A DNA stretch of 64,000 nucleotides from Cyclonatronum proteinivorum (lineage in GTDB: Bacteria > Bacteroidota > Rhodothermia > Balneolales > Cyclonatronaceae): assembly GCF_003353065.1 (NCBI RefSeq), contig NZ_CP027806.1, positions 3,554,501 to 3,618,500 on the forward strand, written 5' to 3'. Under the pieces are notes generated by a model. The model was given only the letters and a program-made list of their open reading frames with translations. It ran no database searches and was not told where the DNA came from. Shown here piece by piece: positions 18,059 to 26,203 of this stretch. Each line of letters starts with the position of its first letter. The first letter of the stretch is position 1. Made by a program: the position numbers and the translations under genes.

Positions 18059-20554
18059 ATGAGCACAACGACAAGCAAAAAGCTTAACGTCAAGACCGGT
18101 ATGGACACCGAGTCGATAAAGGCAGATATTCTGAGCCATTTGCGCTACAGTCTGGCTACTGATATTGAGACGGCCAACAAAAAAGAGTTTTACAAAAGCG
18201 TAGTTCTTTCCGTAATGGACCGCCTGCATGATAGCTGGCTGAACACCCAAAAAGAGTACCGGGAAAAGAAGACCAAGAAAATTTACTACATTTCGATGGA
18301 GTTTCTCATCGGCCGTCTTCTCGACAATGCGCTGGTGAACCTCAATCTCGAACAGGAATTCCGCGACGCCTGTAAAGATCTGGGCTACGACTACGAAGAA
18401 ATCAGAGATATTGAAAATGACGCCGCGCTCGGCAACGGCGGCCTCGGACGCCTCGCAGCCTGTTTCCTCGATTCCATGGCGACGCTTGGTCTGGCCGGCT
18501 TCGGGTACGGAATTAAGTACGACTACGGTATCTTCAAGCAAAAAATTCACGACGGCTATCAGATTGAGCGCCCGGACGACTGGCTTCGCTTCGGTACGCC
18601 CTGGGCCACAACCCGCCCGAGTGTGATGTACCCCGTCCGTTTTTACGGCCGCTCCGTGCCTTACACCGATGAAGACGGTCATCTGCGCTTCAAATGGGAA
18701 AACACGCAGCACGTGTACGCCCTGGCCAACGACATCCCCATGCCGGGCTTCCGCAACGGCGTGGTAAACAACCTCCGCCTCTGGAAAGCCACCTCGCCAA
18801 AATCGCTTGACCTCACAAGCTTCAATCAGGGTGAATACATCAACGCGGTGCGCGATATTGAGCTGCACGAAAACATCAGCCGCGTACTCTACCCGAACGA
18901 CAAAATCTTTGTGGGTCAGGAACTGCGTCTCAAGCAGGAATACTTCCTGGTATCATCCACCCTGCAGGATATCCTGCGCGAGTACAAGCAGCAGCACGAC
19001 GACCTCCGCGACCTGCCCAAGTACGTCGCCATTCAGTGTAACGACACGCACCCGAACCTCGCAGTGCCTGATCTCATGCGCATTCTCATGGATGAAGAAG
19101 GCTTCGATTGGGAAACTTCCTGGGATATCACGGTCAAAACGCTTTCCTACACCAACCACACCGTACTGCCCGAAGCCCTCGAAAAATGGCCGGTTTCCAT
19201 GCTGCGCAACCTCCTGCCGCGTCACCTGCAAATCATCTATGAAATCAACAAGCGCTTCATCAACAAAGTGCATGAGCATTTCGGCGATGACGTCAACCGC
19301 GTACGCCGCATGAGCATCATCAGCGAAGGCGAGCAGCCTTCTGTACAGATGGCCAACCTCGGTATCGTAGGCACGCACAAAGTAAACGGCGTTGCGGCCC
19401 TGCACACCGATCTCATCAAGAAAACCATCTTCCGCGATTTCTTCGAGATGTACCCCGAGCGCTTCACCAACAAAACCAACGGCATCACCCCGCGCCGCTG
19501 GCTGAAGCAGTGCAACAAGCCGCTCGCTGACCTTATCACCTCAGAAATCGGTGATTCATGGATCACGCACCTCAGCGACCTTCGCAAGCTCGACGACAAA
19601 GTGAACGACAAAAAGTTCATGAAGAAATACAGCGACATCAAGCAGCAAAACAAAGAACGGCTTGCGGCTTATGTGAAAGAAAACTATGGTTTTGAGCTCA
19701 ACACCAAGGCCATCTTCGATATTCAGATCAAGCGGATTCACGAGTACAAGCGTCAGCTCATGCTGGCCATTTACGCCGCAGCGCAGTACAACTACATCAA
19801 AGCCAATCCGGACGCGCCCGTAGTGCCGCGCACGATTATCTTTGCCGGAAAAGCTGCACCGGGCTACGCGATGGCCAAAATGTTCATCAAGCTCATCAAC
19901 AGCATTTCGGATAAAATCAACAACGACCCGGATATGGAAGGCAAGCTGCAGTGCTTCTTCCTCGACAACTACTCCGTTACCCTCGCCGAGCAGCTCATTC
20001 CTGCCGCAGATGTTTCCGAGCAGATTTCAACAGCCGGTATGGAAGCGTCCGGAACGGGCAACATGAAGTTCGCCCTCAACGGCGCCGTTACCATCGGTAC
20101 CCTCGACGGAGCAAATGTGGAGATCAAGGAAGAAGTGGGCGATGAGAACATCATCATCTTCGGCCTCACCGTCGAAGGCGTGGAAGAACTGCGCCGCAGC
20201 GGCTACTCCTCCTGGGAGTACTACAATGCCGATAAAGCGCTCAAGCAGGTGATAGATCAGATCCGCGACGGCTTCTTCGAGCCGGATCACCCGTCCCTGT
20301 TCCACACCATCACCAATTCGCTCCTCGACGGCAACGACTACTTCCTCGTCCTGGCCGACTACCCGGCCTATGCCGAAGCGCAAAAAGAAGTCGACGCCCT
20401 CTACAGCAAGCCGGATGAGTGGTTCAAAGTCGCGCTGTACAACACCGCGCGCGTGGGCAAGTTCTCCTCCGACCGCACCATCTCTGACTACGCAACCGAC
20501 ATCTGGGGCTGCGAAGATCAGCTCAACAAAGGCCGCGAATATCAGGGCTCATAA
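18059..20554 (+). CDS. glgP: Glycogen/alpha-glucan phosphorylase
   Basis: This GT35 enzyme releases glucose-1-phosphate from glycogen or maltodextrin. The 831-residue protein has the N-terminal KKIYYISMEFLIGRLL, NDAALGNGGLGRLAACFLDS, the NDTHP segment and the pyridoxal-phosphate site EASGTGNMKFALNGA followed by TIGTLDGANVEI. All are diagnostic of the classic large phosphorylase form. The gene ends at an intrinsic terminator. A GH57 enzyme elsewhere in the window suggests alpha-glucan use is part of this organism's metabolism, but the two genes are not linked. Confidence 0.97.
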   Translation: MSTTTSKKLNVKTGMDTESIKADILSHLRYSLATDIETANKKEFYKSVVLSVMDRLHDSWLNTQKEYREKKTKKIYYISMEFLIGRLLDNALVNLNLEQEFRDACKDLGYDYEEIRDIENDAALGNGGLGRLAACFLDSMATLGLAGFGYGIKYDYGIFKQKIHDGYQIERPDDWLRFGTPWATTRPSVMYPVRFYGRSVPYTDEDGHLRFKWENTQHVYALANDIPMPGFRNGVVNNLRLWKATSPKSLDLTSFNQGEYINAVRDIELHENISRVLYPNDKIFVGQELRLKQEYFLVSSTLQDILREYKQQHDDLRDLPKYVAIQCNDTHPNLAVPDLMRILMDEEGFDWETSWDITVKTLSYTNHTVLPEALEKWPVSMLRNLLPRHLQIIYEINKRFINKVHEHFGDDVNRVRRMSIISEGEQPSVQMANLGIVGTHKVNGVAALHTDLIKKTIFRDFFEMYPERFTNKTNGITPRRWLKQCNKPLADLITSEIGDSWITHLSDLRKLDDKVNDKKFMKKYSDIKQQNKERLAAYVKENYGFELNTKAIFDIQIKRIHEYKRQLMLAIYAAAQYNYIKANPDAPVVPRTIIFAGKAAPGYAMAKMFIKLINSISDKINNDPDMEGKLQCFFLDNYSVTLAEQLIPAADVSEQISTAGMEASGTGNMKFALNGAVTIGTLDGANVEIKEEVGDENIIIFGLTVEGVEELRRSGYSSWEYYNADKALKQVIDQIRDGFFEPDHPSLFHTITNSLLDGNDYFLVLADYPAYAEAQKEVDALYSKPDEWFKVALYNTARVGKFSSDRTISDYATDIWGCEDQLNKGREYQGS

Positions 20555-20606
20555 GCCGCACGGAATCAACCCAGTTAACCCGGTCTGATTACCCGTAAAC
20601 CAACCT

Positions 20607-20646
20607 AAAACAGGCTGACCTGCATAAAGCGGATCAGCCTGTTTTG
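20607..20646 (+). terminator. Intrinsic terminator after glgP
   Basis: AAAACAGGCTGA (20607-20618) pairs perfectly with TCAGCCTGTTTT (20634-20645). Confidence 0.8.
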
Positions 20647-20716
20647 TTATTGCGAAAAGGCGGCTCAGTGCAATCTTTCCCCCTGCGACGGGCAGCCTGA
20701 GCTTATCCGATGTTTT

Positions 20717-20803
20717 ATTTTTTTGGGTAAACTCCGTGAACATCAGGAGCTTGGGGGACAGATTGAGCGCCCCCAAACCTAAGACGGGCCCCTTGCTTTT
20801 TTT
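20717..20803 (+). repeat. Dispersed 56-nt stem element, copy A
   Basis: A T-run leads into TTTGGG (20722-20727), then AACTCCGTGAACATCA, CCCAAA (20772-20777), and after 15 bases CTTGC with a T-run. The arms span 56 bases as in the other four copies. The inner part differs from the others and can form its own TTGGGGG/CCCCCAA pairing. Confidence 0.75.
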
Positions 20804-20841
20804 GATCCGGAGCCGTCAAAACCCTGAATGCCTAAACCCGG

Positions 20842-22140
20842 CTATTCGGACACCGGCAGCAGCTTCCCTTCGCAGCTCCCGAAACCGACGCGGTAGCCGT
20901 TGCCTTGCGCCCAGCCGGTCATGATCACGGTGTCGCCATCCTGCAGGAACTTGCGCGTCTCGCCGTTCGGGAAAGCCAGCGGCTTGCTTCCGCGCCAGCT
21001 CAGCTCCAGCATGGAACCGTAGCTGTCCTCAGTCGGTCCGCTGATCGTACCCGAAGCCAGCAGGTCACCAGTCCGCATGTTGCAGCCGGTAGCCGCATGA
21101 TGAACGAGTTGCTGCGCCATGCTCCAGTACAGATACTTGAAATTGGAGACACAAACCGTGTGCGCTTCATCCATTTTCTCGCCCTGAATCGCAACTTCAA
21201 GCCGCAGATCGTACGTCTGATCCTTGCGGACAGGCTTCAGGTAGTCCAGCACTTCCGGATCCGTTTGTGCCGGACCCGCCACCCGAAACGGCTCCAGCGC
21301 TTCCAGGGTGATGATCCAGGGCGAAATGGACGTGCCGAAGTTTTTGGCCAGGAAAGGCCCAAGGGGCACGTACTCCCACTTCTGTATATCGCGCGCGCTC
21401 CAGTCGTTCACCAGCGCCAGCCCGAAGATGTGATCTTCGGCTTCAGCCATGCTGAGACGCTTCCCAAGCGCGTTGCCGCCGCTCACGAAAAAGCCCATCT
21501 CCAGCTCGAAATCCACCAGACGGCTCGGTCCAAAAGAAGGCGCAGCCGCATCATCAGCCTTGGTTTGCCCCATCGGGCGGTGCAGGGGCGTTCCGCTGAT
21601 CACAACCGAGCTACTGCGACCGTGATAGCCAACGGGCAGGTGCAGCCAGTTCGGCTGAAGGGCGTTGTCTTTGCCGCGGAACATGGTGCCCACATTGGTC
21701 GCGTGCTCGCGGGAAGAGTAGAAATCGGTGTAATCCCCGATTTGCACCGGCAGCTCCATCACCACATCTTTCATCGGAACCAGCGCCCGCTTCTGCAGAT
21801 CGGTATCGTCCTTAAGGCGGGCGTCCTTACCGGAGAGTAAATCGCTGATCACCTGACGCGCTTCAACACGGGCGGCTTTCCCCAAATCCATAAAATCGTT
21901 GAGCCAGCGCTCTTCAAAAACATCCTGATTGCGAAGCTTCGGCCCGTCAAAAAAGCCCAGGGTCTGCAGCACCTTCAGGTCGAGCACATACTCACCAATG
22001 GCGACACCGATTCGGGGCTCACGTCGGGCAGCCGGGCGAAAAACGCCGAAGGGCAGGTTTTGGATGGGGAAATGAGATTCTGCCGGGATGTCAAAAAAGG
22101 CTTTGAGAGCGGGGTCAGTCGTTGCGTCGTAAGTTGGCAT
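20842..22140 (-). CDS. fahA: Fumarylacetoacetase
   Basis: This enzyme hydrolyses fumarylacetoacetate to fumarate and acetoacetate, the last step of tyrosine/homogentisate breakdown. At 432 residues it has the full two-domain FAH layout: an N-terminal SH3-like part (FGVFRPAARREPRIGVAIG) and a catalytic part with QIGDYTDFYSSREHATNVG, LPVGYHGRSSSVV, DFELEMGFFV, LVNDWSARDIQ and the C-terminal LASGTISGPTEDSYGSMLEL. Metal ligands Asp and Glu lie in the DYTD and ELE motifs. An uncharacterised gene starts upstream on the same strand, its stop 26 bases before this ATG. Confidence 0.97.
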   Translation of the reverse strand: MPTYDATTDPALKAFFDIPAESHFPIQNLPFGVFRPAARREPRIGVAIGEYVLDLKVLQTLGFFDGPKLRNQDVFEERWLNDFMDLGKAARVEARQVISDLLSGKDARLKDDTDLQKRALVPMKDVVMELPVQIGDYTDFYSSREHATNVGTMFRGKDNALQPNWLHLPVGYHGRSSSVVISGTPLHRPMGQTKADDAAAPSFGPSRLVDFELEMGFFVSGGNALGKRLSMAEAEDHIFGLALVNDWSARDIQKWEYVPLGPFLAKNFGTSISPWIITLEALEPFRVAGPAQTDPEVLDYLKPVRKDQTYDLRLEVAIQGEKMDEAHTVCVSNFKYLYWSMAQQLVHHAATGCNMRTGDLLASGTISGPTEDSYGSMLELSWRGSKPLAFPNGETRKFLQDGDTVIMTGWAQGNGYRVGFGSCEGKLLPVSE

Positions 22141-22166
22141 AACAGGAAAATTTCAGGGTGAATAAA

Positions 22167-23174
22167 TTAAAGTTGGGGATGTGCGCTGAGCAGGCCCAGC
22201 GTATGGAGATCTTCCAAAGGTTCGGCAAAACTGCAGCTGCCGTACGATGTTGCGAGTCCGGCACGGTACGCCCGAATTTGGGGAAGGTCAGCCCTGAAAT
22301 GCTTCCAGGCAAAGCCTTCAACATCAAATATAAAGTGTGCAGCATGCTCGTCCGCCAGCATTTCTTCGATCTTCGACGGATTCCATCCGTGTACTTTTGC
22401 AAGCATGATGGCCCCAAAAACATTGAAGTAGCCATGCATCCGCGTTTGCACACCGGCATTGAAATGACGGACCGGATGATGGAGACCCGCTGTAGCTTTG
22501 AGCGGCACATCAGCATGCACACAGCTGTGAATAGCGCAGGCAACTTCCGCAACAGAAGGAAACATTTCGGCCTTCACCCCGCCGCACCGCAGCTTGAAAC
22601 CAATGAGCGCCGGAGCAAAAGGCCCGGAAACGGACGCAAGTGCACCGGTCAGCCTGCCGACGTTTTCAGGCCATGAAGCGTCGCGCTTCAGCTCGAAGAA
22701 AAAATCGGGGTCTGTATCGAGCTGCGCGTGAACCGTCTTTATGAGCTGCGTGAGTTCTTTCGGCAATGCTTCGGCATCAGGAAGAACATCGGGCAGCCGG
22801 ATCTCGAAGGCGCTGACGCGTACATTATGCCCGTGCACATCCAGGAAGCCTTCCACCTGTTTCAGGGCGGTATCCATGTTTTGATGAAAAACCGCTGTGT
22901 CGGAGCCGCCACCGGCAAGCACCGAAAAAGGGACCGCTCCCCATTGCTGCGCATGTATGGCAAGCGGGCTTGCAGTGGCGTCAAGCTCGGAAAGCCGCGC
23001 AGCGGGAATCACAAAAGATCCGAGCTGTTGCTGAAACGCACCGGCACGGTAGTCCAGAAAGTTTGTAATGGCCGGCTGCATATCCAATCCGGCAGGCGGA
23101 AAGAGACCGGCGTAGTCGATAAGGCCTTCTGAGAAGGCACGCAGGGAAGCGTTCATGGCGTCAACATCTTGCAT
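22167..23174 (-). CDS. Conserved protein of unknown function next to fahA
   Basis: Not assigned. 335 residues, no signal peptide, soluble. The pattern suggests an alpha/beta barrel: FFFELKRDASW, IGFKLRCGGVKAEMFPSV and PLKATAGLHHPVRHFNAGVQTRMHGYFNVFGAIML look like consecutive strand-helix units ending in charged, possibly catalytic residues. Lys, Arg, His and Cys in these segments could line an active site. It is transcribed just ahead of fahA with a 26-base gap, so a role in aromatic amino-acid catabolism or in handling a related acid is a reasonable guess, but nothing in the sequence proves it. Confidence 0.75.
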   Translation of the reverse strand: MQDVDAMNASLRAFSEGLIDYAGLFPPAGLDMQPAITNFLDYRAGAFQQQLGSFVIPAARLSELDATASPLAIHAQQWGAVPFSVLAGGGSDTAVFHQNMDTALKQVEGFLDVHGHNVRVSAFEIRLPDVLPDAEALPKELTQLIKTVHAQLDTDPDFFFELKRDASWPENVGRLTGALASVSGPFAPALIGFKLRCGGVKAEMFPSVAEVACAIHSCVHADVPLKATAGLHHPVRHFNAGVQTRMHGYFNVFGAIMLAKVHGWNPSKIEEMLADEHAAHFIFDVEGFAWKHFRADLPQIRAYRAGLATSYGSCSFAEPLEDLHTLGLLSAHPQL

Positions 23175-23316
23175 GAAGTCTTGAATTTAAGGTCGAATCA
23201 AATAAAACGTTCGGGCTGATACGTGGCGCTAAAATGTTGCTTTTGCGCATAAAATGCAAAGCTGCCGGATTGATCCGGAAAGCTTCTCAGGCCACAGCGG
23301 CCATCCCCCGAAAACC

Positions 23317-24102
23317 CTACGCCCAGTGCCGTACCAACAACGCGCACAGCGCATCCGGCTTTTCGGCCATGGGCAAATGACCGATACCAGGCATAATTTC
23401 TACAGTGCAGGCCTGATACCAGCGCGCAATTTTGGGGGCGTAGGAAGCTTTCATCAGCCGGTCGCGGTCCCCGATGATGAGCAGGGTTTTGCCGGGGTAC
23501 GCGCGCAGCCGGTGCAGCTCACCGCGGGCCTTCAGGCTGATACTCGGAAACGACCAGCCGATGTGACGCAGCGCATTATAGGTCGCCGCTTTCTTCTCGC
23601 GGGGCAGGGTTGGAATCAAAAACTTCACAAAAGGCGCAAGAAAAAGGTCGTTTCGGATGAGCCGTCGCATAGGGAATGAGCCCAAAAAACGGAACATATA
23701 ATCTTCCGGCGGATAATAGCCACCGGGCGCGATCAGCACCAAATGCTGCGTGCGCGCCGGGTACAGACTGGCAAACAGCGCACCGATTCGCGAGCCGAAG
23801 GAGTGACAAAGCAGGATGATCCGGCTGATACCTTGTTCGTCGAGCAATGCAGCAAGACCACGGGCGTAGCCTTCGAGCGACATCTTCTCGCGTACTGCAT
23901 CCGTCTCCGTACGTCCGTGCCACGGCAGCGACAGGCCCCACAAACGATAGGTTTCCGGCAAGAGTCCCTTTAACCGGCGAAACGTGCGGGCATTCCCTCC
24001 GAAACCGTGCAAAGCGATCACAAGCTGCCCCGCACTCCGCTCCGGATGATAATCAATGATCTCCGTATAGAATCCGTCAATGTCGGCAAAAAAAGTTTTC
24101 AT
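23317..24102 (-). CDS. Alpha/beta hydrolase
   Basis: A cytoplasmic serine hydrolase of unknown substrate. The oxyanion region is VIALHGFGGNART, the nucleophile elbow LLCHSFGSRIGA (Ser in GHSxG-like form CHSFGS), the acid is in LLIIGDRDRLM and the histidine in MPGIGHLPMAE. The frame extends up to 24171, but the ATG at 24102 (MKTFFADIDGFYTEI) gives the usual start just before the first strand. The family is large and covers esterases, C-C hydrolases and peptidases, so no gene name is given. Confidence 0.85.
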   Translation of the reverse strand: MKTFFADIDGFYTEIIDYHPERSAGQLVIALHGFGGNARTFRRLKGLLPETYRLWGLSLPWHGRTETDAVREKMSLEGYARGLAALLDEQGISRIILLCHSFGSRIGALFASLYPARTQHLVLIAPGGYYPPEDYMFRFLGSFPMRRLIRNDLFLAPFVKFLIPTLPREKKAATYNALRHIGWSFPSISLKARGELHRLRAYPGKTLLIIGDRDRLMKASYAPKIARWYQACTVEIMPGIGHLPMAEKPDALCALLVRHWA

Positions 24103-24267
24103 TAAATCGCACCAATCCCTTCCGCAGAATCGAAAAAAAGGTATTCCAGTGAGCATATCCCCCAACAGCAACAGGACATGCCGGAGCTTCAGTGAAAATT
24201 AAACAAATGATTGATACTTACCTTCAAAAAAGCGGCTGCGAAAAAGAAATTGAAAGGGGGAAATAAT

Positions 24268-24304
24268 TACGACAAAATGTTTTAATTTAGCGACAGATGT
24301 CGTA
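24268..24304. promoter_or_regulatory. Candidate operator of the Xre-RES operon
   Basis: Inverted arms TACGACA (24268-24274) and TGTCGTA (24298-24304) end 18 bases before the antitoxin ATG, with an inner CGACA-GA-TGTCG dyad. Xre antitoxins normally repress their own operon, so this is a plausible binding site. No binding evidence exists. Confidence 0.5.
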
Positions 24305-24322
24305 CTTTTAGGGTGTAACAGT

Positions 24323-24781
24323 ATGGTTCACCAAATCAGACCTCTCATGAGCGATCCCAAACACATCAACATCCTCGAAGATACCGCTGTACCCTATCTC
24401 AGCGATAAAACGTCCCGCAAATTTTTGAGCATGGCACGAAACGGCCTCACCATCAGTGAGCTCAATCAGCTCATGGAGTCCGCACCCCTCACCCTCAGCG
24501 ATTGGGCGCACATCCTGTGCATCTCCGAGCGAAGCCTGCAGCGCTATCAGAAAAGTGGTCACCGCTTTCCCGTGCCCGAATCCGAGAAATTACTGCGCAT
24601 CGGGCAGCTCTTCAACAAGGGCCGCACGGTATTCGGCAGCGATGAGAAGTTCTTCGGCTGGCTCAAAGACCGCTCAGCAGCGCTCGGTGGCGAAAGTCCG
24701 CTCAGTCTCTTAGACAGCATTTTCGGCCTCGATATGGTGCTCGATGAGCTTATGCGCATCGAACACGGCGTATTCGCATAA
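24323..24781 (+). CDS. Xre/MbcA/ParS-type antitoxin of an Xre-RES pair
   Basis: This is the antitoxin of a type II toxin-antitoxin system. Of its 152 residues, ~45-100 form the Xre-like helix-turn-helix (DWAHILCISERSLQRYQKSGHRFPVPESEKLLRIGQLF). The C-terminal part (VFGSDEKFFGWLKDRSAALGGESPLSLLDSIFGLDMVLDELMRIEHGVFA, seen in pieces) is the DUF2384 toxin-binding domain. The order antitoxin then RES toxin, with an 11-base gap, is the standard one. A second in-frame ATG at 24347 could also be used. Autorepression through the dyad just upstream is likely. Confidence 0.9.
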   Translation: MVHQIRPLMSDPKHINILEDTAVPYLSDKTSRKFLSMARNGLTISELNQLMESAPLTLSDWAHILCISERSLQRYQKSGHRFPVPESEKLLRIGQLFNKGRTVFGSDEKFFGWLKDRSAALGGESPLSLLDSIFGLDMVLDELMRIEHGVFA

Positions 24782-24792
24782 ATCAGCCCGTC

Positions 24793-25248
24793 ATGCTTGT
24801 TTATCGCGCTACATCCGGGCCCTATGCCAAAGATCTCAGCGGCACCGGCGCAAAATTAGCCGGTGGCCGCTGGAACAGCCGCGGCATTCCCGCCCTGTAC
24901 ACCTCCGAATCTCGCGCACTGTGTCAGCTGGCAGTCCTGGTTCGCATCGATCTCAGGCGCATGCCCGGCGACCTTGTTCTTCTGAGCATTCAGGTACCCG
25001 ATCACATTCCGGTTCGCACCATCACCCTCCGCGAACTCAGCACAGGCTGGGACGCCTCCCCTCCTGATTCCTTCACGCGGGATCTGGGCGATGAACTCCT
25101 CCGCGACCGTGAATGCTGCGTTTTCCGCGTGCCATCATCAGTCGTGCCGGATGAACACAATTATGTATTCAATCCGGCTTCAAAGCACTTTCACGACATT
25201 AAAATTGTGGACGAACGCCCCCTGGGGCTGGATCGGTTTTTCTTTTGA
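24793..25248 (+). CDS. RES-domain toxin (NAD+ phosphorylase family)
   Basis: RES toxins degrade cellular NAD+, by phosphorolysis in the mycobacterial MbcT case. The 151-residue protein shows the conserved Arg-Glu-Ser elements: YRATSGPYAKDLSGTGAKLAGGRWNSRG with the GGRWNSRG arginine, LYTSESRALCQLAVLV with the glutamate or serine site, and VPSSVVPDEHNYVFNPAS with the serine region. Its length matches the family. It directly follows its antitoxin. Nothing suggests inactivation. Confidence 0.9.
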   Translation: MLVYRATSGPYAKDLSGTGAKLAGGRWNSRGIPALYTSESRALCQLAVLVRIDLRRMPGDLVLLSIQVPDHIPVRTITLRELSTGWDASPPDSFTRDLGDELLRDRECCVFRVPSSVVPDEHNYVFNPASKHFHDIKIVDERPLGLDRFFF

Positions 25249-25305
25249 TGGTAGACGTTTCAGGCTTAAATTCATCAATAAAATCAGCATTAAACAAAAG
25301 CAGCT

Positions 25306-25518
25306 ATGGAACCAATAAAAGCTAAACCAAGGGTACATGTTATCAAGCGCGACAAAGGCTGGGCTGTAAAAATAGAAGGGGCTCAGAGAGCGCTAAGGGT
25401 ATTCAAATCCAAAGAGCAAGCCATTAAAGTCGCTGAAATGACAGGTAAAGACAGCGGGGATGTCGTCATCCACAAAAAAGATGGTTCTATTCAGAAATGG
25501 ATTAAAGCAGAAGCATAG
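25306..25518 (+). CDS. Small DUF2188-domain protein
   Basis: 70 residues. The sequence reads VHVIKRDKGWAVKIEGAQRALRVFKSKEQAIKVAE, then GDVVIHKKDGSIQKW, the DUF2188 pattern of a small beta-rich protein with a GWAVK motif and a closing HKKDG motif. The molecular role of DUF2188 is unknown. It starts 57 bases after the RES toxin gene and is followed, only 5 bases on, by a Rossmann-type enzyme gene. The two look co-transcribed, so it could be a partner or inhibitor of that enzyme. Too short to judge domain boundaries further. Confidence 0.8.
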   Translation: MEPIKAKPRVHVIKRDKGWAVKIEGAQRALRVFKSKEQAIKVAEMTGKDSGDVVIHKKDGSIQKWIKAEA

Positions 25519-25523
25519 CAGTG

Positions 25524-26129
25524 ATGTCATTCGAGAGAAATATATTCATCAATTGCCCTTTCGATGACGATTACTACCCGCTTTTAAAACCACTCCTTTT
25601 TACTATTATTTCAAGCGGCTTCCAACCCCGAATCACGCTTGAAAGAAGCGACTCCGGAGAAGTAAGGCTAAACAAAATTAAAGAGCTGATCGAAGCTTCA
25701 AAATTTTCCATACATGACTTAAGCCGCGCTAAATCAAAAAGGATTAACGAGTACTTTAGGCAGAATATGCCTTTTGAACTCGGCCTTGATCTTGGGTGCA
25801 GGGATTATCATCCCGACAAAAAATACCGGAGTAAAAAATTTTTGATTCTGGAAGAAGAAAAATACAGTACTCAAAAAGCTCTGTCCGATTTGTCTTTTGC
25901 CGACTGTAAGTGCCACAATGGGGATGCAGAAGAAATTGTCTATGAAGTAAGAAACTGGCTTGCTGAAAACGGAATCAAAATGAAAAGCGCCAGCTCAGTT
26001 TGGGACGCTTACAATAAGTTTTATGCGGATTTATTCGAGCAGAAATCTAAGGAAGGATTCAAGCTCAAAGATATTAACAGGCTACCCATAGCTGAGTTTA
26101 TGCGTGCTATCTCTGAACAGTTTAAATAA
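25524..26129 (+). CDS. Rossmann-like protein, possible nucleoside-deoxyribosyltransferase/TIR-type enzyme
   Basis: About 201 residues from the ATG at 25524; a GTG at 25521 is also in frame. The first strand is IFINCPFDDDYYPLLKP. The middle has SGEVRLNKIKELIEASKFSIHDLSR, then QNMPFELGLDLGC and KKFLILEEEKYSTQKALSDL. The pattern of an opening strand, an Asp-bearing HDLSR strand and an FELG glutamate resembles nucleoside 2-deoxyribosyltransferases and the TIR/SLOG relatives that act on NAD or nucleotides. I recall this as a widespread uncharacterised family. Base composition is AT-richer than the flanking metabolic genes. With the DUF2188 gene it forms a compact two-gene unit next to a NAD-degrading toxin pair, which suggests a defence or toxin role. 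Confidence 0.7.
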   Translation: MSFERNIFINCPFDDDYYPLLKPLLFTIISSGFQPRITLERSDSGEVRLNKIKELIEASKFSIHDLSRAKSKRINEYFRQNMPFELGLDLGCRDYHPDKKYRSKKFLILEEEKYSTQKALSDLSFADCKCHNGDAEEIVYEVRNWLAENGIKMKSASSVWDAYNKFYADLFEQKSKEGFKLKDINRLPIAEFMRAISEQFK

Positions 26130-26203
26130 TGCTCAACATCAGAACTATCGAGTTGAATATTGAGAAGTCCAATTCAAATTAATAAGCGTAAATACATAAA
26201 ACT

